Source: Alphaproteobacteria bacterium
Lineage (GTDB): Bacteria; Pseudomonadota; Alphaproteobacteria; UBA7887
DNA length: 5,965 nt
Assembly (NCBI GenBank): GCA_028289725.1
Contig: JANQOH010000400.1
Location: 1 to 5,965 of the forward strand
Direction of reading: 5' to 3'
Position 1 is the stretch's first letter. Each line of letters opens with the position of its first letter. A program made the translations under genes and the position numbers. The notes beneath the pieces were generated by a model. That model made no database searches, had not been told where the DNA came from, and worked only from the letters and a program-made list of their open reading frames with translations. Shown in pieces: positions 1-5,965 of the stretch.

Positions 1-629
1 CCTTCAAGCATGATTTGCGTTTTGTCGCCGACCCACCTGCCGATCTTTCGAAAATCTCGAACCACATTGTAGTTGGTCACCGTCCGACCGCGGTTTTCTC
101 CGCGTGACACCGGCGTATCGTGCCGACTGTCATAGCGGACCAACAAAACGTCCGCCGCGCCGTCATAGCGGCCCGCTCCGAGACTGACCCGAAACCGATC
201 GCCCACTTTCCCGATCGCGATCTGCGGTGGGCGCGGCAGGCCACGACTGGTGCTCGCCAAGGCGTTCAAGACGCTCGGCACATCGGATCCGACCACATGC
301 GTGCTACCGCCAATGACCATTTGCGGCGTGTAAACATTGCGTTGGCGCAAGGCCTCCGCATAGTCGTATTGCCGTTGAGTCGTCTCGTCGGTCGCGAAGG
401 GATCCTCCCAGCCGATATAGTCCCAATAACTGACGTGATAGGACAACACGACGACATCCGACCGTTGCGTCAGGTCACCGGCCAGCGCATCGGCGGGTGG
501 ACAGGAGGAACAGCCTTGTGACGTGAAAAGCTCAACCAGGATCGGTCGAGAATTGTGATCGTCCGCGGCCGCGAGCCCGCTCGCCGCTACGACGAACAAA
601 GTCGCCACAATGGTTGTCATCCACCTCAT
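1..629 (-). CDS. DUF1223 family secreted thioredoxin-fold protein (C-terminus cut off by window edge)
   Basis: My reverse-strand translation gives 209 codons, open at the left edge. Residues 1-22 look like a Sec signal peptide: a short basic start, a hydrophobic run, then LAAA before DD with a plausible cut after A22. The mature part begins like a thioredoxin strand (ILVELFTSQGCSSCPPAD, residues 30-47) with a CxxC pair at C40/C43. It continues with YHVSYWDYIGWEDPF (64-78) and YTPQMVIGG (100-108), where P102 fits the thioredoxin cis-proline. These blocks are the signature of DUF1223; S67 replaces the Asp I usually see in 'DYWDY'. The family has no well-established reaction, and a periplasmic redox role is inference. 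ATG at 629 is preferred over ATG at 620 because AAGGCGAAG lies at a suitable distance. The gene follows acnA on the same strand after 247 bp, a pairing I recall in other alphaproteobacteria. Confidence 0.9.
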   Translation of the reverse strand, partial: MRWMTTIVATLFVVAASGLAAADDHNSRPILVELFTSQGCSSCPPADALAGDLTQRSDVVVLSYHVSYWDYIGWEDPFATDETTQRQYDYAEALRQRNVYTPQMVIGGSTHVVGSDVPSVLNALASTSRGLPRPPQIAIGKVGDRFRVSLGAGRYDGAADVLLVRYDSRHDTPVSRGENRGRTVTNYNVVRDFRKIGRWVGDKTQIMLE

Positions 630-654
630 GGATCTTCGCCTTTTTGTTGGAGGC

Positions 655-683
655 TCTAAGGTTAGGATCGGGGTTCGGGTCAA
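655..683 (-). promoter_or_regulatory. Weak promoter candidate for the DUF1223 gene
   Basis: On the minus strand CTTGACC (-35-like TTGACC at 683-678) is followed after 17 nt by CTTAGA (660-655), a poor -10. It would start transcription about 20 nt before the ATG at 629. The -35 fits the alphaproteobacterial CTTGAC consensus, but the -10 matches badly, so this is only a candidate. Confidence 0.25.
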
Positions 684-742
684 GCCAATCACATCTGATT
701 GATGCACCGTGAGGCGCATCGCCCTGACGCGACTTTACCCAT

Positions 743-767
743 AAATATCGATATTTCTCAGATATTT
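743..767. repeat. Triple AAATATC/GATATTT heptamer cluster with a 14-bp perfect palindrome
   Basis: Positions 743-756 form a perfect 14-bp palindrome, AAATATC joined directly to GATATTT. A further GATATTT follows at 761-767, 11 bp (about one helical turn) from the copy at 750-756. The cluster is AT-rich in a GC-rich neighbourhood. It lies 114 bp upstream of the DUF1223 start and 110 bp past the acnA stop. A regulator-binding site or an AT-rich promoter element is possible; no regulator can be named. Confidence 0.5.
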
Positions 768-876
768 AGATTGAGCCATGCTGTCAGTGAATGGCACTCG
801 TCACGTTCCCGCGATTTTTGCGTGTTTTCGGCAAACTGTTGGAATGGCCCGCAATCTTGTCACGCAAGCGATCCTG

Positions 877-3567
877 TTAGCCATTTGCAAGCTGCCGCAG
901 CACATAGTGAAGGATGCCACCGTGACGATAATAATCGACCTCGTTCTCGGTATCGATCCGACACAGCAATGTTAAGGATTGGCTCGATCCGTCGGCCCGC
1001 GTGATCGTGCAGGGCACATCCATGCGCGGTTTCAGATCGGATGCCAGACCTGAAATCGTGACTGTCTCGCTGCCGTCGAGGCCCAGCGATTGGCGCGTCG
1101 CGCCATCCTTGAACTGCAGGGGCAGCACGCCCATACCGACCAAATTGGACCGGTGAATCCGCTCAAAACTCTCGACGATCACCGCGCGCACGCCAAGCAA
1201 CATGGTCCCTTTGGCCGCCCAGTCGCGTGACGAGCCGGTGCCGTACTCCTTGCCAGCAACGACCACGAGCGGCGTACCGGACTCGGCGTATTTCATGGCT
1301 GCGTCATAGATGGACATCACCTCGCCATCGGGCATGAGCTTCGTCCATCCGCCCTCGGTCCCCGGCGCCATCTCGTTGCGCAGGCGAATATTCGCGAATG
1401 TGCCGCGCATCATCACTTCATGGTTGCCGCGCCGTGACCCGTACGAATTGAAGTCCTTCCGCGCGACCTGGAGCGAGTTGAGATATTCGCCAGCGGGACT
1501 GTTCACCGCGATGCCGCCCGCGGGCGAGATATGGTCAGTCGTCACGGAATCGCCGAGCAGTGCCAGGACGCGCGCGTTCTCGATGTCGGTCACGGGTGCG
1601 GGTTCGGCCGGCATGTCGACGAAATAGGGCGGGTTTTGCACATAAGTTGACATGGGCCAGTCATAGGTTTGGCTGGCCGCGGTCTCAATCGACTGCCAAT
1701 CGGCGTCGCCCGAAAAGACGTCCGCATATTCTTGCGCAAACTGCTCGGGGGTCACGGCGTTGCGAACCGCGCCCGCCACCTCCTCCGTGCTCGGCCAAAT
1801 GTCCTTGAGATAAACCGGTTCGCCGTCCGAACCGGTCCCAAGCGGTTCGGTCAGCAAATCCTTGCGCATCGTCCCGGCAAGCGCATAGGCCACGACAAGC
1901 GGCGGCGACGCCAGATAATTGGCGCGCACTTGTTGATGCACACGCCCCTCGAAATTGCGATTACCCGATAACACGGAGGTCACGACGAGGTCGCCCTCAT
2001 CGATCGCCTTGCCAATCGGCTCCGGCAATGGTCCCGAATTGCCGATGCATGTTGTGCACCCGTAGCCGACCAAATTAAATCCGAGTGCGTCGAGGTCATC
2101 GTCGAGCCCTGACTTCTCGAGATATTCGGTGACAACTTTCGATCCTGGCGCCAAGGACGTCTTGACCCACGGTTTGACCGAAAGCCCTTTTTCGCGCGCG
2201 TTCCGCGCCACAAGGCCGGCGCCGATCATCACGCTGGGGTTCGACGTGTTGGTGCAAGACGTAATCGCGGCAATCGTGACATCACCGTCACTCAGCTCGT
2301 AGTCCGCGCCATCCACTTTGGCGGCCCCGGCCGCTCCATTGCCGCGGCCAAACGCATCCTTCAACACGTTATCAAAACCCGACTTGGCGGCGCTCAACGC
2401 AATCCGGTCCTGCGGCCGCTTGGGCCCCGCCAAGCTCGGCTCGACGGTCGCGAGATCAAGCGCCAAGGTATCGGTGAACTCAGGATCGGGCGTATCGGCA
2501 TCGCGCCACATGCCCTGGGCCTTGGCGTAGGCTTCGACTAAGGCGCAGCGCTCCGCGTCGCGTCCCGTGAACGAGAGATAGTCGATCGTCTTGTCGTCGA
2601 TCGGGAAGAAGCCGCAGGTGGCGCCATATTCCGGCGCCATATTGGCGATCGTCGCGCGGTCCGCGAGCGGTAGACTATTGAGGCCGGGACCAAAGAACTC
2701 GACAAATTTGCCGACAACGCCCTTGGCGCGCAGCATGTTGGTGACCGTTAGGACCAAATCGGTTGCGGTCGAGCCCTCCGCGAGTGTGCCCGTCAGTTTG
2801 AAGCCGACCACTTCCGGGACCAGCATGGAGACCGGCTGGCCAAGCATGGCGGCCTCGGCCTCGATGCCGCCAACACCCCAACCCAAGACCGCCAGACCGT
2901 TGACCATGGTCGTGTGACTATCGGTCCCGACTAGCGTATCGGGATAGGCAATTGTGCGGCCGTCGTCTGCCTGCGAGCTCCAAATCGTCTGCGACAGATG
3001 CTCCAGATTGACCTGATGACAAATGCCGGTGCCAGGCGGCACCACACGGAAATTGTCGAAGGCTTGCTGGCCCCACCGAAGAAAAGCGTAACGCTCCCGA
3101 TTGCGGTCCATTTCAATCCGCACATTGTCGGCGAACGCGCCTTCGGTGCCGAACTTGTCGACCTGAACCGAATGATCAATCACCAGGTCCGCGGGCACCA
3201 ACGGGTTGATTTTGTCCGGATCGCCGCCCAGCGCCGCCATGGCGTCGCGCATGGCCGCCAAATCGACAACCGCCGGAACACCAGTGAAGTCCTGCATCAA
3301 AACTCGCGCCGGCCGGTACGCGATTTCCCGTTCGATCTTCCGGTCCTTCAGCCAGCCCGCCAAAGCCTTGATATCTTCGACGGTGACGGTGACGCCATCT
3401 TCGAAGCGCAGCAAATTCTCCAAGAGAACCTTCAGCGAATACGGCAGTCGCGCGACATCCCCGATCCCGGCTTCAACCGCCGCCGGCAAGCTGAAATAGT
3501 CATACTCTTGGCTGCCGACACTCAGTGTTCGACGCGCTTTAAGGCTGTCTTGACCGACACGGGACAC
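877..3567 (-). CDS. acnA: Aconitate hydratase A (AcnA/IRP1-type aconitase)
   Basis: This enzyme interconverts citrate and isocitrate through cis-aconitate in the cytoplasmic TCA cycle, using a [4Fe-4S] cluster. The 896-residue protein is full length for the AcnA class (E. coli AcnA is about 890). The three cluster cysteines are present: C438 in ITSCTNTSNP, and C504 and C507 in GYGCTTCIGN. Other family blocks are DHSVQVDK (131-138), SHTTMVNGLAVLGWGVGG (217-234), GDSVTTDHISPAGG (672-685), SYGSRRGN (708-715) and the swivel-domain EYGTGSSRDWAAKG (774-787). No frameshift or missing catalytic residue is seen. The start is GTG at 3567, supported by GGAGG six bases upstream. The preceding amidohydrolase gene lies 171 bp away beyond a strong hairpin, suggesting an independent promoter. 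The enzyme might be called acn or acnA; a 2-methylcitrate-dehydratase (AcnD) role is less likely but not excluded by sequence alone. Confidence 0.98.
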   Translation of the reverse strand: MSRVGQDSLKARRTLSVGSQEYDYFSLPAAVEAGIGDVARLPYSLKVLLENLLRFEDGVTVTVEDIKALAGWLKDRKIEREIAYRPARVLMQDFTGVPAVVDLAAMRDAMAALGGDPDKINPLVPADLVIDHSVQVDKFGTEGAFADNVRIEMDRNRERYAFLRWGQQAFDNFRVVPPGTGICHQVNLEHLSQTIWSSQADDGRTIAYPDTLVGTDSHTTMVNGLAVLGWGVGGIEAEAAMLGQPVSMLVPEVVGFKLTGTLAEGSTATDLVLTVTNMLRAKGVVGKFVEFFGPGLNSLPLADRATIANMAPEYGATCGFFPIDDKTIDYLSFTGRDAERCALVEAYAKAQGMWRDADTPDPEFTDTLALDLATVEPSLAGPKRPQDRIALSAAKSGFDNVLKDAFGRGNGAAGAAKVDGADYELSDGDVTIAAITSCTNTSNPSVMIGAGLVARNAREKGLSVKPWVKTSLAPGSKVVTEYLEKSGLDDDLDALGFNLVGYGCTTCIGNSGPLPEPIGKAIDEGDLVVTSVLSGNRNFEGRVHQQVRANYLASPPLVVAYALAGTMRKDLLTEPLGTGSDGEPVYLKDIWPSTEEVAGAVRNAVTPEQFAQEYADVFSGDADWQSIETAASQTYDWPMSTYVQNPPYFVDMPAEPAPVTDIENARVLALLGDSVTTDHISPAGGIAVNSPAGEYLNSLQVARKDFNSYGSRRGNHEVMMRGTFANIRLRNEMAPGTEGGWTKLMPDGEVMSIYDAAMKYAESGTPLVVVAGKEYGTGSSRDWAAKGTMLLGVRAVIVESFERIHRSNLVGMGVLPLQFKDGATRQSLGLDGSETVTISGLASDLKPRMDVPCTITRADGSSQSLTLLCRIDTENEVDYYRHGGILHYVLRQLANG

Positions 3568-3573
3568 GGAACG

Positions 3574-3580
3574 CCTCCTA
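3574..3580 (-). promoter_or_regulatory. Shine-Dalgarno of acnA deciding the GTG start
   Basis: The minus strand reads TAGGAGG, followed by six bases and then GTG at 3567. The next codons (SRVGQDSLKARRTLSVG) fit the usual AcnA N-terminus, so the GTG rather than a later ATG is the start. Confidence 0.85.
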
Positions 3581-3601
3581 AACTGAACGGAATCGGATTT
3601 T

Positions 3602-3642
3602 CAGCCGTACACATAGGCCGCGTTGAGGCTGTCTCGGTACGG
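3602..3642 (-). other. Possible alternative pairings in the acnA leader
   Basis: The minus-strand leader contains a 6-bp inverted repeat, CCGTAC (3642-3637) with GTACGG (3610-3605). An overlapping 5-bp pair, CAGCC (3631-3627) with GGCTG (3606-3602), shares bases with it, so the two stems exclude each other. The arms are short and the loops long (about 20-26 nt), so chance is a good explanation. No convincing -35/-10 pair for acnA was found in 3568-3697. Confidence 0.15.
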
Positions 3643-3697
3643 ACTCGAATGACGGGATTGCTCTCCTCCAGATAGCAATTGGTTTCCGGGAAGTCGA

Positions 3698-3725
3698 GGC
3701 CCGTTCCCGGCAGAGGGACCGGGCC
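3698..3725 (-). terminator. Strong GC hairpin after the amidohydrolase gene (terminator or mRNA 3' stem)
   Basis: Thirteen bases beyond the amidohydrolase stop codon the minus strand can fold as GGCCCG/CGGGCC (6 bp), one G-A mismatch, TCCC/GGGA (4 bp) and a 6-nt loop TCTGCC. An outer GAAG/CTTC pair could extend it beyond a small internal loop. On the transcribed minus strand the tail (TCGACTTCCC) is not a U-tract, so this is not a textbook intrinsic terminator; the T-rich tail lies on the other side, for plus-strand transcription. Position and stability still favour a 3'-end role for the amidohydrolase transcript. Confidence 0.5.
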
Positions 3726-3738
3726 TGCTTCGTTTGTT

Positions 3739-5127
3739 CTAGATCGGCGTGCCGCCGCGTGCCTTGAGGCGCGCGAGAAACTCCCGCCGTGTCTTCGGGC
3801 CGAAAGTCTGGAAGTGGGGGTCGGGCCGTTCGCGGTAGGTTTCTTTTCGGCGTTCCACGGGGTCCTTGCGGGCGCGCTTCAGCACTTCCGCCACGTCGAT
3901 GTCGTATGGTCTCGCCGCGTTCAGGCCAAAAATTTGCGCCCGAAGCTGCGGTGTGAGTTTCGCGTAACCGTGTTTTTCCTGCAGCTCATCTGAGATTTGG
4001 AAGCTGCGGAACGCTTGGATCTGATCCTGCGGCGATCCGTACCAAATACAGTCGGACCCGTAGAGGACATTATTTTCGCCAATGTGTTTGACCAGCTTGC
4101 CGATGATGTGCGCCGCGCTATCCGGGTCGCGCATCACGAAACGCCATGTACTGCCCAATTCCGCGTAGACGTTGCTGTTGCGCGGCACATCGTTTTCCTC
4201 CACCGAACGAATGAGTTCGTCCACGCCTTCGCCCCGGCCTGGATCGTAGGGGCCTTCGGCCTGGCCCGAAATGAAGCCCGAGTGATAGACGAGGAAATTG
4301 ACGTCGGGGAACATCTTGGCGACCACGCCAATATCGGTTGCCAAGCTATGCTCATAGGAGTCGCGGCCGAACGGCAATCCCTTGTGGATGCAGATGTTCC
4401 TTACGCCCAGAGCCCGTGCCTTCTCGATCATCTCGAGCGCAATATCGTCATACAAAAAGAACCCGCGCTTGTTCGGGCCCCACTGCGTGTAGCATTTCCA
4501 TGCGGAGACGCCCCACTCTTCGGCGAGCTCGTCCATGCCTTCCAGGTCGCCGTCCTGGTTGGGATTGACACGGCCGTGTATTAAGAGGCGCTTGGTCCCC
4601 TCCATTTCGTCGATGATGCGCCGTGTCGCATCCGCTTCTTGGATGCTCAAGAGCTCCTTCTCGCGACGGGATGGGATGAAAGACAGCACCATCATGTCCG
4701 TATCGGAATCGAGAAAAATGTCCTTGATGAACTTGTCCGAGTCGCCAAGGCCGACGCGGCCCAAACCATGCTCACCGACAAAATGCCCCTGCACATCGAA
4801 CACGAACTCACGGTCACCAAGCTGCTCAACCGCCATTTCGGGATCGACCGCCGCAGTCTGACTCAATTCAAAAAAGCCGCCGGTTCGCCCAGCCGCGGCG
4901 TTGGCGGCGTTGAACGCAAGCAGCGTGCTTGCCGCGCCGCAGGCGGAGACCATGAAATCACGTCGCGACACCGACAATCGTTTTGCGTTGTCGGTGGCCC
5001 AGGTTTGCGCCAACCGGTTCGCCCCGCGCTGCACTTTGTCCAGCGGGACCGGCACAAACTCGCCGTTCGACGTGGAATCCATTTTGATCGGAAGCCGTTT
5101 CCCTTCTGGGTCGTTTTTGCGCGCCAT
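3739..5127 (-). CDS. Tat-exported amidohydrolase (PF04909, amidohydrolase_2 type)
   Basis: The 462-residue product looks like a metal-dependent TIM-barrel hydrolase or decarboxylase of the ACMSD-like branch; the substrate is unknown. A twin-arginine motif, SRRDFM (54-59), and the hydrophobic stretch VSACGAASTLLAFNAANAA (60-78) predict folded export to the periplasm. It is preceded by an unusually long polar N-region of 53 residues. Barrel landmarks are FDVQGHF (110-116, first metal motif), AWKCYTQWG (209-217), ICIHKG (245-250, H248), YHSGF (281-285, H282) and YGSDCIWYG (356-364, D359). The usual HxH is QxH here (Q113, H115). A basic tail from about residue 415 follows the barrel. ATG at 5127 is chosen because AGGAGG lies seven bases upstream; a 22-codon longer reading from 5193 has no such support. 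It is divergent from nnrS and separated from acnA by 171 bp with a hairpin. Confidence 0.88.
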   Translation of the reverse strand: MARKNDPEGKRLPIKMDSTSNGEFVPVPLDKVQRGANRLAQTWATDNAKRLSVSRRDFMVSACGAASTLLAFNAANAAAGRTGGFFELSQTAAVDPEMAVEQLGDREFVFDVQGHFVGEHGLGRVGLGDSDKFIKDIFLDSDTDMMVLSFIPSRREKELLSIQEADATRRIIDEMEGTKRLLIHGRVNPNQDGDLEGMDELAEEWGVSAWKCYTQWGPNKRGFFLYDDIALEMIEKARALGVRNICIHKGLPFGRDSYEHSLATDIGVVAKMFPDVNFLVYHSGFISGQAEGPYDPGRGEGVDELIRSVEENDVPRNSNVYAELGSTWRFVMRDPDSAAHIIGKLVKHIGENNVLYGSDCIWYGSPQDQIQAFRSFQISDELQEKHGYAKLTPQLRAQIFGLNAARPYDIDVAEVLKRARKDPVERRKETYRERPDPHFQTFGPKTRREFLARLKARGGTPI

Positions 5128-5134
5128 CACTTTG

Positions 5135-5140
5135 CCTCCT
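5135..5140 (-). promoter_or_regulatory. Shine-Dalgarno of the amidohydrolase gene deciding its start
   Basis: The minus strand reads AGGAGG, a seven-base spacer, then ATG at 5127. This perfect site argues against the longer in-frame start at 5193, which would place the Shine-Dalgarno inside the coding region. Confidence 0.8.
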
Positions 5141-5199
5141 GCTATGTTGGCGACAATTGTGCGCGCAACGCCCCGCCTCGCCAAGGGCGCCACGCAAAT

Positions 5200-5214
5200 T
5201 TGAACAATGTTAAA
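5200..5214. promoter_or_regulatory. 15-bp near-palindrome in the divergent promoter region; weak FNR/Dnr-like candidate
   Basis: TTGAACA (5200-5206) and TGTTAAA (5208-5214) are inverted around A5207 with one mismatch. Read as an FNR/Dnr-type box (TTGAT-N4-ATCAA), TTGAA-CAAT-GTTAA matches 7 of 10 defined positions. It lies 58 bp before the nnrS start and 72 bp before the amidohydrolase start, in the only AT-rich patch of the gap. A class II activator centred here would place transcription near 5248, 25 nt before the nnrS GTG, but no recognisable -10 is visible in the GC-rich stretch that follows. The inverted repeat is seen directly; the regulator is inference. Confidence 0.3.
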
Positions 5215-5272
5215 TGCATCCGCCCAACCGCGACGCGAAGGGCACGCCGCTCAATGAAACGGGTTCGGACAC

Positions 5273-5965
5273 GTGGCGACTTCCGCTGAGACCATTCGCG
5301 CCTATCAAGGGCCAGCCCTGTTTGAACGCGGTTTCCGCCCGTTCTTTCTCGGCGCCGCCGTGCATGCCGCGATCGCACTGCCGCTGTGGTTGATCATGCT
5401 CGCCTCGGGGTGGACGCTGCCCTCTCACTTGTCGGCGCGCGATTGGCACGTGCACGAGATGATCTTCGGCTATGTCGCCGCGGTCCTCACCGGATTTTTG
5501 CTGACAGCCATTCCGAACTGGACGGGCCGCTTGCCGGTCGCCGGCAGGCCGCTCATGCTTCTGGCAGCGCTTTGGGCAGCCGGCCGGATCGCGATGGCGG
5601 TTTCCGCGGCTGCCCCGCTTCTCTGTGCCGCCATCGATGTCGCGTTCTTGGCGGTGCTTGCCGCGGTAACCTGGCGCGAAATCATCGCCGGCCGAAAGAT
5701 CAAGCACGTTCCCATCTGCGTTCTAGTCACGCTGTTCGCGTTGGCCAACGCGGCGTTTCACGCCGCATCGTTCGACGCAATTGATCGGGCATCGGCGGAG
5801 CGCGCCGGCCTGGCGGTGATCGGTTTCCTGATCAGCTTGATCGGCGGCCGCATCGTGCCGAGCTTCACGCGCAATTGGATGGCGCAGCAAAACATCGATG
5901 CGCGCCCAGCGCCGTTTGGTCTGATCGATAAGGCAGCCCTTGCCGGGACCGGTGTCGCCTTGATT
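5273..5965 (+). CDS. nnrS: NnrS family membrane protein (N-terminal 231 codons, cut off by window edge)
   Basis: NnrS proteins are polytopic inner-membrane, haem- and copper-binding proteins linked to denitrification and resistance to nitric oxide stress; they are usually about 400 residues with some 12 membrane spans. My translation shows the family blocks FERGFRPFFLGAA (17-29), WHVHEMIFGY (58-67, His59 and His61), LLTAIPNWTGR (76-86) and GGRIVPSFTRNW (191-202). Hydrophobic segments fall near 24-45, 62-81, 93-110, 115-134, 146-162 and 178-191, with another beginning near 220. An in-frame TGA at 5255-5257 and the absence of ATG, GTG or TTG other than GTG at 5273 before the first conserved block make that GTG the likely start. 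No good Shine-Dalgarno precedes it. The gene is divergent from the amidohydrolase and its C-terminal half lies outside the window. Confidence 0.93.
   Translation, partial: MATSAETIRAYQGPALFERGFRPFFLGAAVHAAIALPLWLIMLASGWTLPSHLSARDWHVHEMIFGYVAAVLTGFLLTAIPNWTGRLPVAGRPLMLLAALWAAGRIAMAVSAAAPLLCAAIDVAFLAVLAAVTWREIIAGRKIKHVPICVLVTLFALANAAFHAASFDAIDRASAERAGLAVIGFLISLIGGRIVPSFTRNWMAQQNIDARPAPFGLIDKAALAGTGVALI

Larger units (their letters stand above)
630..876. other. Non-coding gap between acnA 3' end and DUF1223 gene
   Basis: No credible gene is seen on either strand; short frames here lack family similarity and ribosome-binding sites. I find no classic Rho-independent terminator after the acnA stop: on the minus strand only 4-bp stems occur (for example CTTG/CAAG just past the stop), without a following T-tract. 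A small imperfect hairpin lies at 701-720 (GATGC/GCATC arms plus CC/GG after one mismatch, GTGA loop on the plus strand) with no U-tract. The AT-rich repeat cluster at 743-767 and the promoter candidate at 655-683 are listed separately. acnA read-through into the DUF1223 gene therefore remains possible. Confidence 0.6.

Noticed and set aside
120..521. Plus-strand 133-codon open frame over the DUF1223 gene
   Set aside because: It is antisense to strongly conserved DUF1223 motifs and has no family signature of its own.
3640..3669. tRNA-like 3' end (a GACTCGAAT loop-like stretch followed by TCCTCCA)
   Set aside because: No matching 5' acceptor strand, D-arm or anticodon arm can be found upstream.
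3661..3669. GGAGGAGAG on the minus strand, a strong Shine-Dalgarno-like motif in the acnA leader
   Set aside because: No ATG, GTG or TTG follows at a usable distance, so it supports no leader peptide.
2998..3675. Plus-strand 225-codon open frame antisense to acnA
   Set aside because: It mirrors the acnA coding region and leader in a GC-rich genome, has no recognisable domain and no good ribosome-binding site.
3997..4584. Plus-strand 195-codon open frame antisense to the amidohydrolase
   Set aside because: It lies wholly inside a well-supported gene on the other strand and its translation resembles no known family.
5128..5193. 22-codon N-terminal extension of the amidohydrolase
   Set aside because: It would bury the perfect AGGAGG inside the coding region, and the added residues show no family resemblance.
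5210..5707. Minus-strand 165-codon open frame over the nnrS start
   Set aside because: It is antisense to a clear NnrS coding frame; its Arg/Gly/Gln-rich composition is typical of a GC-driven shadow.

Overview
The window reads as ordinary chromosomal DNA of an alphaproteobacterium. The basis is high GC content, an AcnA-type aconitase closely resembling those of alphaproteobacteria, a DUF1223 gene directly downstream of it (a neighbourhood I recall from that class), a Tat-exported amidohydrolase and an NnrS-family membrane protein. The species cannot be named from the sequence. No mobile element, CRISPR array, tRNA or rRNA was seen.

Layout from left to right: (1) 1-629, minus strand, a secreted thioredoxin-fold DUF1223 protein whose C-terminus is cut by the window edge. 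(2) 630-876, a 247-bp non-coding gap with an AT-rich cluster of a repeated heptamer and a weak promoter candidate. (3) 877-3567, minus strand, complete acnA (aconitate hydratase, 896 aa, GTG start with a strong Shine-Dalgarno). (4) 3568-3738, the acnA leader plus a strong GC hairpin just after the next gene's stop codon. (5) 3739-5127, minus strand, a complete PF04909-type amidohydrolase (462 aa) with a twin-arginine signal and a QxH variant of the first metal motif. (6) 5128-5272, a short divergent promoter region with a 15-bp near-palindrome that loosely resembles an FNR/Dnr site. (7) 5273-5965, plus strand, the N-terminal 231 codons of an NnrS-family protein running off the right edge.

The three minus-strand genes lie in series but are separated by 247 and 171 bp, so each is probably transcribed from its own promoter, with possible read-through from acnA into the DUF1223 gene. 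The amidohydrolase and nnrS genes are divergent and share a 145-bp control region. One possible theme is nitrosative stress: NnrS is linked to nitric oxide tolerance, and aconitase is a classic NO- and superoxide-sensitive [4Fe-4S] enzyme. Adjacency alone does not prove a functional link. I found no convincing new multi-gene system. The most interesting points are the atypical metal site of the exported amidohydrolase and the candidate operator it shares with nnrS.
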